A stretch of DNA of 64,000 nt from Gallionellales bacterium GWA2_54_124. Lineage in GTDB: Bacteria; Pseudomonadota; Gammaproteobacteria; Burkholderiales; Gallionellaceae. The notes beneath the pieces are model-generated. The model searched no databases. It was not told the DNA's origin and saw nothing but the letters and a program-made list of their open reading frames with translations. The DNA lies in contig MGWO01000001.1 in the NCBI GenBank assembly GCA_001801025.1, positions 16,552 through 80,551 of the forward strand, written 5' to 3'. The translations under genes were made by a program, and so were the position numbers. Below, piece after piece: positions 36,620-44,990 of the stretch (within the stretch, counting starts at the first letter, position 1; every line of letters begins with the position of its first letter).

Positions 36620-37615
36620 ATGACCGATTTATACCCCTGGCAAAAAGACGACTGGATGCGTTTGCAGGCTTTGCGCGAACGCGCCTCGCAAGGGTTGCTG
36701 TTTCAAGGCATGAAGGGGATAGGCAAGCTCGATCTAGCGATCAGTTATGCCCGTTCTTTGCTGTGCCAGCATCCGTCTGGCAACGGTTCTTCATGCGGCG
36801 TGTGTCCTTCGTGCCACTGGTTTCTTCAGGGTTCACACCCCGATTTTCGCATGGTGCAGCCGGAATCCGAAACTGAGGAAGTGGAAGCCGGTAAGAAGCC
36901 CAGCCGGCAGATTTCAGTCGATCAGATTCGTGGGTTGTCCGATTTTATGGGTATGACCGCGCATCAGTGCGGGCGGCGCGTGGTGATTATTCATCCGGCG
37001 GAAGCGATGAATATTAACGCCGCCAATGCGTTGCTGAAAAATCTGGAAGAGCCGCCGCCGGGGTTGCTGTTTATTCTGGTGACACACAAGCCGCAAGGAT
37101 TACTGCCTACGCTATTAAGTCGTTGCCTGACCTTTGGTGTAGCGGCGCCTGATGCCGCGACGGCAACGGGCTGGCTGGCAGGTCAGGGAGTGAAAAATCC
37201 TTCTGGGGTGTTGGCCTATGCAGGTTTCTCGCCTCTGCAGGCGAAGCTGGCCGCGACCGAGGGCGGCATGGATGTCCGTGAGAAACTGTTGCGCGCGTTG
37301 CGGCAGCCGGGTGCAATGGACGTGTTTGCGATGGCAGATACCTTACAGAAGACGGAGCAGGTGCTGGTGGTACAGTGGTTGCAGCAGTGGTGTTACGATT
37401 TGATTGCTCAGAAAATGGCTGGCTCATTGCGTTACCATCCGTCGGAACAGGCGGCCATTTCCGCCCTGGTGGCCAATCTGGATGTGATCAATCTGGCGCG
37501 TTTACAAAGCTATCTGCAAACGGCGAAGCGCGAATCGCAACATACCCTCAATCCGAAATTATTTTTTGAATCCATGCTGTTCACCTATTGTCAGCTTACC
37601 CGTCAATTATCCTAA
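36620..37615 (+). CDS. holB: DNA polymerase III delta-prime subunit
   Basis: HolB is the delta-prime subunit of the clamp loader. The 331-residue protein has the zinc module with cysteines in CQHPSGNG-SSCGVCPSC (about residues 49-65), the QISVDQIR segment, the LLKNLEEPP motif and the SRC arginine-finger motif (LLSRCLTF). It is followed by tatD 7 bases later, with no PilZ gene between, unlike many relatives. Confidence 0.93.
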   Translation: MTDLYPWQKDDWMRLQALRERASQGLLFQGMKGIGKLDLAISYARSLLCQHPSGNGSSCGVCPSCHWFLQGSHPDFRMVQPESETEEVEAGKKPSRQISVDQIRGLSDFMGMTAHQCGRRVVIIHPAEAMNINAANALLKNLEEPPPGLLFILVTHKPQGLLPTLLSRCLTFGVAAPDAATATGWLAGQGVKNPSGVLAYAGFSPLQAKLAATEGGMDVREKLLRALRQPGAMDVFAMADTLQKTEQVLVVQWLQQWCYDLIAQKMAGSLRYHPSEQAAISALVANLDVINLARLQSYLQTAKRESQHTLNPKLFFESMLFTYCQLTRQLS

Positions 37616-37622
37616 CAATCTT

Positions 37623-38387
37623 ATGTCATTCATAGACTCTCATTGCCATATCAATTTTCATGAGTTGGCAGAAAATATCGACGACGTGCTTGCCAAAATG
37701 CAACAAAACGAGGTTCTGGCGGCGCTGTGCGTTTCAGTCAATCTGCGCGATTTTCCACAGGTGCTCGTGTTGGCATCGGAATATCAGCATATTTACGCAT
37801 CGGTTGGCGTGCATCCGGATTACGAGGATGTCGAAGATCCGACGGTCGCGCGTCTGGTTGAGCTGGCGCAGCATCCTAAGGTCATTGCGATCGGCGAGAC
37901 GGGGCTGGATTATTACCGGCTGACCGGCGATCTTGAGTGGCAGCGTGAACGCTTTCGCAACCACATTCGCGCAGCGCAGCTTTGCAACAAGCCCTTGATT
38001 ATTCATACCCGCAGTGCGGCAGAGGATACGCTGCGCCTGATGGCAGAAGAGGGAGCAGGGAGCGTCGGCGGTGTCATGCATTGCTTTACCGAAAATTGGG
38101 AGGTGGCGAAGGCTGTGCTCGATATGGGTTTTTATATCTCATTTTCCGGTATCGTGACGTTCAAAAATGCGCTGCAGATCAAGGAAGTTGCGCAGCGTGT
38201 GCCGCTCGACCGCATGTTGATTGAAACCGATTCGCCGTATCTGGCGCCGGTGCCGTTCAGGGGTAAGCTCAATCAGCCGGCCTACGTGAAACACGTGGCT
38301 GAAGAAATTGCGTTGCTGCGAGGTATCGGTGTGGCAGAGGTGGGGCGGCAAACTAGTGAAAATTTTGCACGCTTATTTAAATTGTAA
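37623..38387 (+). CDS. tatD: TatD-family metal-dependent DNase
   Basis: The 254-residue amidohydrolase-fold nuclease has the metal ligands H7 and H9 (DSHCH), E in IGETGLDYYR, the H in IHTRSA, the H in MHCFTE, and D in ETDSPYLAP. I chose the ATG at 37623, directly before the conserved DSHCH; the frame is open further upstream inside holB. Confidence 0.93.
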   Translation: MSFIDSHCHINFHELAENIDDVLAKMQQNEVLAALCVSVNLRDFPQVLVLASEYQHIYASVGVHPDYEDVEDPTVARLVELAQHPKVIAIGETGLDYYRLTGDLEWQRERFRNHIRAAQLCNKPLIIHTRSAAEDTLRLMAEEGAGSVGGVMHCFTENWEVAKAVLDMGFYISFSGIVTFKNALQIKEVAQRVPLDRMLIETDSPYLAPVPFRGKLNQPAYVKHVAEEIALLRGIGVAEVGRQTSENFARLFKL

Positions 38388-38404
38388 AAATACGCAGAAT
38401 AAAG

Positions 38405-38432
38405 TTGACACGGTTTCAGAAAACATTATAAT
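38405..38432 (+). promoter_or_regulatory. consensus sigma-70 promoter of the tRNA cluster
   Basis: A perfect TTGACA (38405-38410) and a perfect TATAAT (38427-38432) are 16 bases apart. Transcription would start about 7 bases before the first tRNA-Gly. Confidence 0.8.
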
Positions 38433-38446
38433 TCTGTCCTCGCAAT

Positions 38447-38522
38447 GCGGGAGTAGCTCAGTTGGTAGAGCGATACCTTGCCAAGGTATAGGTCGAGAGT
38501 TCGAGCCTCTTCTCCCGCTCCA
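38447..38522 (+). tRNA. tRNA-Gly(GCC)
   Basis: A 76-base cloverleaf with GCGGGAG acceptor, GCTC D-stem, anticodon loop TTGCCAA, TTCGAGC T-loop and encoded CCA. It is the first of four tRNAs read from the promoter at 38405. Confidence 0.97.
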
Positions 38523-38565
38523 GTCGTTTTGGAGTTTGGTTTTTAAAGTTTTGCGATGCTTCACT

Positions 38566-38641
38566 GCGGGAATAGCTCAGTTGGTAGAGCGATACCTTGC
38601 CAAGGTATAGGTCGAGAGTTCGAGCCTCTTTTCCCGCTCCA
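38566..38641 (+). tRNA. tRNA-Gly(GCC), second copy
   Basis: Nearly identical to the first tRNA-Gly: it differs only in the acceptor pair at positions 7 and 66 (GCGGGAA with TTCCCGC). The change is compensatory, so both are functional. CCA is encoded. Confidence 0.97.
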
Positions 38642-38646
38642 AATTC

Positions 38647-38671
38647 AAGGGAAAGCATCATGCTTTCCCTT
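38647..38671 (+). terminator. hairpin between tRNA-Gly and tRNA-Cys
   Basis: AAGGGAAAGCA pairs with TGCTTTCCCTT around the loop TCA, an 11-bp stem, followed by ATTTATTT. The T run is broken, so it may be a partial terminator or a processing signal; no separate promoter is obvious for tRNA-Cys. Confidence 0.5.
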
Positions 38672-38700
38672 ATTTATTTCAGTTCAGGTTTTAGCTGTAG

Positions 38701-38774
38701 GGTGCGTTAGCAAATCGGTTATGCCCCGGATTGCAAATCCGGTTAGCCCAGTTCGACTCTGGGACGCACCTCCA
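38701..38774 (+). tRNA. tRNA-Cys(GCA)
   Basis: A 74-base cloverleaf closely like the E. coli tRNA-Cys, with anticodon loop TTGCAAA, TTCGACT T-loop and encoded CCA. Confidence 0.96.
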
Positions 38775-38781
38775 AACATCC

Positions 38782-38870
38782 GCCCGGGTGGTGAAATTGG
38801 TAGACACAACGGACTTAAAATCCGTCGCCTTGAAAAGGGCGTACCGGTTCGATTCCGGTTCTGGGCACCA
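38782..38870 (+). tRNA. tRNA-Leu(TAA), integration target
   Basis: An 89-base class II tRNA with anticodon loop CTTAAAA (anticodon TAA), a long variable arm, TTCGATT T-loop and encoded CCA. Its 3' 62 bases are repeated at 50086-50147 and its last 20 bases at 58953-58972, marking it as the insertion site of two elements. The tRNA itself is left intact. Confidence 0.96.
38809..38870 (+). repeat. attL of element 1: 3' part of tRNA-Leu
   Basis: These 62 bases, from the anticodon stem to CCA, are identical to 50086-50147. Identity ends exactly at the CCA on the right and at the base before ACGGAC on the left. Confidence 0.92.
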
Positions 38871-38961
38871 AAAATACTTATAAATACAGCAATTTACCCA
38901 GTTTTATCATTACCTGATATTACAGGGTATTACTCCAAATTTCTGCTGTGTTTTACATGTA

Positions 38962-38981
38962 ACTGTGACAAGAGTGTGACA
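38962..38981 (+). repeat. sub-terminal direct repeat, left copy (integrase arm-site candidate)
   Basis: ACTGTGACAAGAGTGTGACA occurs here, 91 bases inside the left end, and again in the same orientation at 50019-50038, 47 bases inside the right end. The flanks are partly alike too (TTTACA-x-GT before both). Tyrosine integrases use such arm-type sites near both ends. Confidence 0.6.
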
Positions 38982-39304
38982 AATGTGACATGCAGGGCGC
39001 ATTTCACCCCGCCATTCATCCGTCACAAACAACCGCCTACCAGATATTACAAAAATAAATTTGCAATATTTTTTATTGTGTAGATAATAACTGACAGAAA
39101 GAGCAGGCAGTCAAATCTACTCCACAAAAGTATTTGTGTAGGATCGAGAGGTGGGGTCTCTCAGGTAGTATAAAGCCCATGATTTGATTAGAACGTCGGA
39201 AATGAGAAAACCCGGCAACCGAACAAGACGGTATCTTGTGACACACCACCAGCCTAACGGCATTCTGCAAAAGTGAGTGTGTATCCAAAAAAAGGATACA
39301 CACC

Positions 39305-39634
39305 ATGCACTCTCAAAAAACAGTATTATCATTTTCAGAAGTATCTCAATCTCTAGGATTTCCGACAGTCGCGGCTGCTTACGTCGCGCGCAAGCGCGGC
39401 ATCTTTCCCGTCCGCGTCCGCCTGATCGGCTGCAAACTCGTTTGTTTTTTATCCGACCTTGAAGAGTATTTGATTACTGGGGAATCGCAGTCATCTTTGA
39501 GCGTTCGGGCAATCTGCAAACAAAAAACTCACGGTAAAAAAGGCCGACCGAGCAAATCTGAATCAATCGCAGCCCAAAAAATGGGCCTTACTGTCTCTCA
39601 AATGCGCGCATCGAAGCGCGTTGAGGGGGTGTGA
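39305..39634 (+). CDS. AlpA/MerR-like DNA-binding protein
   Basis: The first 65 of 109 residues resemble a small winged-helix excisionase/AlpA domain: FSEVSQSLGFPTVAAAYVAR (helix-turn-helix) and a strand pair before the DLEEYL helix. The rest is basic (HGKKGRPSKSES). Its place as the first gene inside the left end suits a regulator or excision factor. The start ATG at 39305 has only a weak ribosome site. Confidence 0.55.
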   Translation: MHSQKTVLSFSEVSQSLGFPTVAAAYVARKRGIFPVRVRLIGCKLVCFLSDLEEYLITGESQSSLSVRAICKQKTHGKKGRPSKSESIAAQKMGLTVSQMRASKRVEGV

Positions 39635-39635
39635 T

Positions 39636-39884
39636 ATGGATGATCACATCAAAAGTTCGTGGGTGTCCGTTCTAGCACACATTAAAGCGACCGATAGCGC
39701 GCTGTCATGCGCCAGATTTGAGCGAGACCATGCGCACAAACATCTTGATTGTCCGCGATGCAAATCTGCATGTACTCCATCTGTTTCAATTCGCAATCTA
39801 GATTCCGGAAAATATCATGTGGGCGCTTACTGTCCGTCGTGCGGTTCGTGGATTAAATGGCTGTCGAGAAGGAGTCAGTCATGA
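39636..39884 (+). CDS. small zinc-ribbon-like protein
   Basis: The 82-residue product has two CxxC pairs: CPRCKSAC in the middle and YCPSCGSW near the C-terminus, spaced as in a zinc ribbon. It overlaps the next gene (ATGA). No specific family is recognised. In satellite-type elements zinc ribbons often sit next to primase/helicase genes, so a replication role is possible. Confidence 0.6.
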   Translation: MDDHIKSSWVSVLAHIKATDSALSCARFERDHAHKHLDCPRCKSACTPSVSIRNLDSGKYHVGAYCPSCGSWIKWLSRRSQS

Positions 39885-40186
39885 AACTTAAAAAGAGGCT
39901 ATTTAGAAACAAGTTTAACTGTCTTTGGCATTCCGGGCTTGGGTGTGGCGGCGAGACAGCTGATCAGCACGGGAACGACTGTGATTGTCAATTTTTGCTT
40001 GAGCGATTGTGCGCAGCAAATGTTGCGTCAGCGAATCTAGAATGCGGATCGATAGTCCTTGAGGGGTGGTCTGAGGCCGTGGTTGGCGAATACAAGGCTC
40101 TGAGAGTTCTGGAAGGTCGTACCGCCGCAAATATATGGATAAGAGCTGAAATCGAAAGAAAGACGGGTGTGACATGGACAGCCTAG
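39881..40186 (+). CDS. unknown 101-residue protein of element 1
   Basis: The basic N-terminus and a histidine/cysteine-bearing stretch (CLWHSGLGCGG, then HGNDCDCQF) suggest metal binding. The C-terminal half is helical. It overlaps both neighbours (ATGA with the zinc-ribbon gene, 13 bases with the helicase gene), so the four genes from 39305 on look like one operon. Confidence 0.55.
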   Translation: MKLKKRLFRNKFNCLWHSGLGCGGETADQHGNDCDCQFLLERLCAANVASANLECGSIVLEGWSEAVVGEYKALRVLEGRTAANIWIRAEIERKTGVTWTA

Positions 40187-41454
40187 AGTTTGAAGATGAT
40201 TCGAAGAGCAGCCCGCAGCTTCGATTCGCAAAATGGCTTTCAGTTCAAGCAAACTACAAAACGAAAGACGGAGTGATATTTAAATACGTCGGTACGCACT
40301 GGCAGGCGCAAAACGTAGGCGATACTGAGCGCGTCGCGTTTAACTGGCTTGCCAAGCACGCTCCAGCCAAAGCGTCAGAAAAAACAGCGGTGAGCTGTGT
40401 TGCAAGCGCAGTTATGTATCTGTCGCCTATTCCTGCTATTGAACGTGACCAAAAAATAGTAAAAATTCCCGTGCTGAACGGTACGTTGCACATCGAGACG
40501 GAAGGTACATCAATGCACGATTCATCTCCGGAAGACGGGTTGACTCACTGTGTGTCGTGCAGATATTTGCAAGACGCGCCGAGGGGTATGTTTATGGATT
40601 ATCTTCGGTCGTCGTTGCCCGACGATGACGTTAAAAACTTTGTGCAGGAATACGTCGGTTATACATTAATCAGCGACACGCGACACCAGTTCGCGTTGTG
40701 GCTTGTTGGCGACGGTGGTACAGGGAAAGGCACTTTTTGTGAAATGGTGGCAGCGCTGCATGGTAAATCGCGAGTTGCGAGCATGAAAATCGGGGTCGGG
40801 CAGTTGCAAGGATTCAACTTGTCTGCCTTACTGGGTGCGTCGCTAGTGTTGGTAGACGAAACTCCGCAACGAATCGACGAGCAGAGCATTAAGACTTTGA
40901 TTAGTGGCGATCTGACCAGCGCAGACAGAAAGTATCGTGATGTTGTCAGTTTCAAGCCGACAGCCAAGTGGTTGATCTGTGGAAATGGAATGCCAAGCTT
41001 CTCCGATCAAACGAACGGCGTTTGGCGGAGGTTTGCGATTGTGCCATTTGATGTTAAGTCGAGAGCGGTTCCGCTGCTTGCTGAAAGCATCATTTTGAAC
41101 GAGCTACCTGGGGTGCTAAATTGGGCTGTAGAGGGGCTTGAACGACTGCTCGCTCGCGGGCGTTTTGCTGAACTACCGGAGCAGATGAGAGTAAGAAAAG
41201 AACAAGCGAGAATCGAAAATGATTCGGTTGTTGCGTGGCGCGAAGATGTTTGTCCTGTTGTGGCCGAGCAGAGTGGGGGTGGAATGCCTAGATGTAAAAT
41301 ATACCAATCATACTCACTCTTCTGCCTGAGTAACGGGTTGAAAAGCGTGAGTAGTATAAAATTCTGGCAGCGACTGCAAACTGCGTACCCGGGATTGATC
41401 GAGTTTCGGAGGGGAACCGAGCGAACTCGTTGCGCGAATCTTCTTGTTCCATGA
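40174..41454 (+). CDS. P4-type SF3 helicase (DUF5906-like replication protein)
   Basis: The 426-residue protein has a superfamily 3 helicase core: Walker A G179-D-G-G-T-G-K-G-T, Walker B SLVLVDET (about 228), and a later motif C/sensor segment AKWLICGNGMPSF. A C-terminal winged-helix region follows. Unlike phage P4 alpha it has no primase domain in the N-terminal 170 residues. It probably unwinds DNA for replication of the excised element. Confidence 0.82.
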   Translation: MDSLEFEDDSKSSPQLRFAKWLSVQANYKTKDGVIFKYVGTHWQAQNVGDTERVAFNWLAKHAPAKASEKTAVSCVASAVMYLSPIPAIERDQKIVKIPVLNGTLHIETEGTSMHDSSPEDGLTHCVSCRYLQDAPRGMFMDYLRSSLPDDDVKNFVQEYVGYTLISDTRHQFALWLVGDGGTGKGTFCEMVAALHGKSRVASMKIGVGQLQGFNLSALLGASLVLVDETPQRIDEQSIKTLISGDLTSADRKYRDVVSFKPTAKWLICGNGMPSFSDQTNGVWRRFAIVPFDVKSRAVPLLAESIILNELPGVLNWAVEGLERLLARGRFAELPEQMRVRKEQARIENDSVVAWREDVCPVVAEQSGGGMPRCKIYQSYSLFCLSNGLKSVSSIKFWQRLQTAYPGLIEFRRGTERTRCANLLVP

Positions 41455-41469
41455 CGAAGCTTAATTAAT

Positions 41470-41490
41470 GCCCTCGCAAGAGGGCTTTTT
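41470..41490 (+). terminator. rho-independent terminator after the helicase gene
   Basis: GCCCTC pairs with GAGGGC around the loop GCAA, followed by TTTTT. It ends the left operon of element 1. Confidence 0.85.
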
Positions 41491-41800
41491 AATTTATTGC
41501 GAACGCATTTGTGTACTTATAGCGACCGGACTTTTTTTTTGTAACTCTTTGATTATTTGTATGTGACCGGACGAACGGACTTTTTTAGCACAAACTTTAT
41601 TCTATATTCTCTTCTTTTCTTTTTCTCACGCGTAATACATTTTTATTAAAAAAGTCCGGTCACTCCGGTCTAAATTATATAATTATATGTTTTATAAGCG
41701 TTTTATTTTAAAGTTTTCTGACGAAAATCCGGTCTAAAGCCGTTCTTTTGGTCACATCTTCGCACGCTACGCGTTGCTCGATAAACCACCCCATTCCGCT

Positions 41801-41853
41801 CACCCCCTGAGGGGGTGGCGTCCGACCCCTGACGGGTCGTCCCCGCAACGGGG
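41801..41853. repeat. three consecutive GC-rich hairpins
   Basis: CACCCCC/GGGGGTG (41801-41817, loop TGA), CGACCC/GGGTCG (41823-41839) and CCCCG/CGGGG (41841-41853, loop CAA) lie head to tail with almost no spacing. Confidence 0.75.
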
Positions 41854-42247
41854 GAAGGCGGAGCCTCATTCGCGGCCCCGCCTTGCCCCCATTTCCCCCA
41901 TCCACCCTCCCTGTAGGCTTTTGTTCAAAACCATCGTGTAGATGTAGATTATGTTGAATTATCGGATGGCGGCGCAGCCCCACACCCTAGACCAGGGGTT
42001 GAGGGGCGCGACAATGAGCGCACCCAAGGGTGGAGGGGATTATCTCCTCCCGCGTGCCGCGCAGGCAGACAAGCGAAGCGCGTCAGCATGGCAAGCGACA
42101 GCGCAGCCACGAGCGGCTTGCCGCTCAACAAAAAGCCGCGCAGCGACTTTTTCATTCCGTGCGATTTGATCTGGCTTCATCGCGACCGATTTTGGCCTCG
42201 ATGACAAGCGGTCGTTTTTTCAGATAAACGGTAAAAAGTCGTTATTT

Positions 42248-42306
42248 TTTATGAGTTGCACAGTAACTCATAAATATTTTTTACGAAAGACACAGTAACT
42301 CATAAA
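42248..42306. repeat. inverted plus direct repeats upstream of mobC (oriT candidate)
   Basis: TTTATGAGTT (42248-42257) pairs with AACTCATAAA (42265-42274) around 7 bases. The segment ACAGTAACTCATAAA then recurs at 42292-42306. Relaxase sites usually lie next to such an inverted repeat shortly before the mob genes. Confidence 0.55.
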
Positions 42307-42573
42307 AGTAGCCGCTTAGGTTTTACGAAACACATATACATTCGTAAATTTATACAATGTAATCAAATAGTTGAATTTGACACTTCCATTCTAACACCTC
42401 AATATGCAATCCACCGGAAGGCAGGGAGCAAGGGCTAACCAGCGAAGCGAATCCTGCGGATTCTTCTTCTTGGTTACTCCCCCTCACGGGGTAGCTTGCT
42501 CTGCGAGGCTCCGTGCTTATGCACTGAAAATCAAAACCGCTTATCCGCTTATGCGCTTTATGGAGTTTTAGAA

Positions 42574-42963
42574 ATGAACAGGTACTCGAGTCGGGGACGA
42601 AATCAGCACAACAAAGTTGATGCGCAGAAACGCACAATCTGCGTCTCTGTACGTTTGTCGGCAGAAGAGGCCGACCTTTTGGACACCCGCCGCAAAACGA
42701 TGCAGCGTGGCACATACCTGCGTTCATGCTTGTTGGACAAGTTACCGCCGATCATTCACCCGCTGAATATCAAAACAGCATCAGATTTAGGGCGCGCCAT
42801 TGGCAATCTAGCTACTGTTGCCACCTCGATGCGTGCCGGGAAGTACATCGGCGACTCTGAAATTCTAACCCTCATCAAAGATTTGCGACTTCTTTTAGTG
42901 ACTGGATCAGCTTCTCTGATTAGCTATTACCACTCAGATTCGAACGAAGAGGCGGAAGAATGA
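42574..42963 (+). CDS. MobC-like relaxosome accessory protein
   Basis: The 129-residue basic protein has the MobC-type pattern: a strand-forming VSVRLSAEEADLLDTRR (ribbon-helix-helix) followed by the helix RGTYLRSCLLD, and a helical C-terminal half with NLATVATSMRAG. It would bind oriT and help the relaxase. Its stop overlaps the relaxase start (ATGA). The frame is open upstream, but the ATG at 42574 is the first sensible start. Confidence 0.72.
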   Translation: MNRYSSRGRNQHNKVDAQKRTICVSVRLSAEEADLLDTRRKTMQRGTYLRSCLLDKLPPIIHPLNIKTASDLGRAIGNLATVATSMRAGKYIGDSEILTLIKDLRLLLVTGSASLISYYHSDSNEEAEE

Positions 42964-44948
42964 AAGGCATGCAAAAAATCAAGCGCGGAACCGGTTTCAG
43001 AGGTTTGCTTGAATACTCTGTTGACCACGATGATGGACACATCATCGGCGGCAACATGGCGGGCACAACACCCCGCGAGATTTCACGCGAATTCGGCACT
43101 GCTCGTCGCATGCGCCCGGACATTGACAAGCCAGTCTGGCATAACAGTCTCCGTTTACCAGCTGGTGAGCACCTTTCTGATGAAAAATGGAATGAAGTTG
43201 CTAAGGGCTACATGCACGGTATGGGCTTTTTAGATGCGCATCAATTTGCTCTTATTAAACACGACAGCCGCGAAGGTGAACACATTCACATTATCGCCAA
43301 TCGCGTGAGTCTGAACGGGGATGTGTATTTAGGAAAAAACGAGAATCTGAAGAGTACGAAACTTATTTCTGATCTCGAACAAAAGCACGGTCTTCACGTC
43401 ACCGTCGGCGCAGAACTTGACCACAAAACAGACCTGCCATCGACAAAAACAGACAAACGCAAGCCAAAGCGCGGCGAGGTAGAAAAAGCAGTGCGCACTC
43501 TAGTGAAGCCCGCGCGCATGGCCATACAAGACGCCATTGATAACGTAATGGAAAATGCAGATTGCCGCACGCTTGAAGACCTGACAAACCGGCTTGCCGA
43601 ACAACGTATCACTGTCCGTCCATTCATATCTGATGGCGAAATCAAGGGGCTCAGTTTCACGTCAAATGACAAGGCCGGTAACGAAGTTGGCTTTTCTGGC
43701 TCGCAACTCGGCGAGCAATACAAATACAAGAACCTGATTAACAGAATGGAGAATAAAAATGAGCAAGATCGAAGATTTGAAGCTGTTGCCGACACCCGCA
43801 GAATTGCGGAAACAGATCCAGAACCAATCGGCAACGATGGACGATTGGCTGGACGCGCGACCGCAAATAATCAAAAGCTTCAAAAACCTGCAGGCGCAAA
43901 TCAAAAAACTGGAAAGAGAGGTGGCGGAATTAAGGAGAACAAAAATAACCAACCCGCTGATTTAACATCAAAAATTAACGATTTAACGCCGTTCGACATT
44001 GAGCGAAAAGTGAAGGAGTTTATTATGGAACAAGACAAAATTGAATTTGACATGGAATTTATTCGACAGCAAGCACGAATCGCCACAAAACTGACGGGCG
44101 ATTTCGATGCGTTTTGTGCTCACCTAGATAAAATGGGCATTCAGGTCGAGAAGTACAGAGAAGACCCAGACCCAAAAACTGGCAAGCTCGGTGACGTTCG
44201 CGGGATCAGCTACAGCCATAATGACCGCAAAATCGGTGGCGGCAAGCTGGGTGACGAGTTTAAGTATTCGGCCATCATTGCTGCTCTCAAATCACCGCCG
44301 CCGCAGCCAAGCAGAGTTAAAAAACTGACCAGCATTTTAACTGGGCAACCAACAACACCAGCCTCAAAAACTATCACCCCGCAATGCATGGACGGGATCG
44401 GCACGCATCGCTATACATCGCCGAATCAACCACAACCAACCGAGTCCGGCCAGCTTTTTGCCGGACTGGAATACCAACACAAGGACGGCAAATATAACCT
44501 TTACTGGCCTCGTGCTGACAAGCCCAGTTTTGTCTACGACCCCAATGTGTGCAAAGTAAATCTTACGCATGAGCATCGCGGCGGCGGCAATGGCCGTGAC
44601 CTCAAAAAGTTGTTCGATGTCGCAGTCGAAAAAGGCCTCGATAATCCGACCCTAAAAATTTTTGGTTCAGACCAATTCCGGCACGACGCTGCGCAAGAAG
44701 CGGCACGACGCGGACTCAAGGTCGATATGAGCGATCCGACCGTCCGCGATGCATACATCTCCCAAACACTTCAAATGAGCGAGCAATCGCTTTCAGAAGA
44801 CGGACTGATGAGTATGCAGGCCGAAGACATTCAAGCAGACGAAGCCGAAGCCGAGCGCCGCCGCATCGAGCAAGAGGAAGCATTAAAAAACGAGGACGGC
44901 GATCAAGATGATGATAAGTCCGACCGTCAACAACACATGCACGCCTAA
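42960..44948 (+). CDS. MOBP-type relaxase with LPD7 domain
   Basis: The 662-residue protein would nick oriT and lead the strand into the recipient. The relaxase domain (residues 1-130) has the two-histidine metal motif H108-I-H110-I-I-A-N113. Two related modules follow, TLEDLTNRLAEQRITVRPF...SGSQLGEQYKYKNLI (about 200-260) and DFDAFCAHLDKMGIQ...GGKLGDEFKYSAII (about 380-440), apparently duplicated. The C-terminal part (about 500-610) looks like an LPD7 domain (LEYQHKDGKYNLYW). The linker at 267-335 is low in complexity and contains a nested gene in another frame. Confidence 0.85.
   Translation: MKGMQKIKRGTGFRGLLEYSVDHDDGHIIGGNMAGTTPREISREFGTARRMRPDIDKPVWHNSLRLPAGEHLSDEKWNEVAKGYMHGMGFLDAHQFALIKHDSREGEHIHIIANRVSLNGDVYLGKNENLKSTKLISDLEQKHGLHVTVGAELDHKTDLPSTKTDKRKPKRGEVEKAVRTLVKPARMAIQDAIDNVMENADCRTLEDLTNRLAEQRITVRPFISDGEIKGLSFTSNDKAGNEVGFSGSQLGEQYKYKNLINRMENKNEQDRRFEAVADTRRIAETDPEPIGNDGRLAGRATANNQKLQKPAGANQKTGKRGGGIKENKNNQPADLTSKINDLTPFDIERKVKEFIMEQDKIEFDMEFIRQQARIATKLTGDFDAFCAHLDKMGIQVEKYREDPDPKTGKLGDVRGISYSHNDRKIGGGKLGDEFKYSAIIAALKSPPPQPSRVKKLTSILTGQPTTPASKTITPQCMDGIGTHRYTSPNQPQPTESGQLFAGLEYQHKDGKYNLYWPRADKPSFVYDPNVCKVNLTHEHRGGGNGRDLKKLFDVAVEKGLDNPTLKIFGSDQFRHDAAQEAARRGLKVDMSDPTVRDAYISQTLQMSEQSLSEDGLMSMQAEDIQADEAEAERRRIEQEEALKNEDGDQDDDKSDRQQHMHA
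43759..43965 (+). CDS. nested small coiled-coil protein inside the relaxase gene (MbeB/MobB-like position)
   Basis: A 68-residue frame in a different register lies wholly inside the relaxase gene. It has GGAGA six bases before its ATG. The product looks like a real protein: a helical acidic start (MSKIEDLKLLPTPAELRKQI) and a leucine/isoleucine coiled coil (QIKKLEREVAELRR). The relaxase reading of the same DNA is low-complexity. ColE1-type plasmids carry mbeB/mbeD nested in mbeA in just this way. Homology is not claimed. Confidence 0.55.
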   Translation: MSKIEDLKLLPTPAELRKQIQNQSATMDDWLDARPQIIKSFKNLQAQIKKLEREVAELRRTKITNPLI

Positions 44949-44990
44949 ACAGCCGTGGCCGGATTCGTTCCGGCCTTATAGGAGTTGAAA

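Larger units (their letters stand above)
41491..42573. other. 1.1-kb noncoding replication/transfer region (candidate oriV/oriT)
   Basis: No gene is supported. The left part is AT-rich and contains GACCGGAC units in both orientations, including GACCGGACTTTTTT (41524-) and its inverse AAAAAAGTCCGGTC (41648-41661). The middle has three back-to-back hairpins (41801-41853). The right part, just upstream of mobC, has the repeats at 42248-42306. Such an arrangement between the helicase and relaxase genes fits an origin. Confidence 0.5.
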
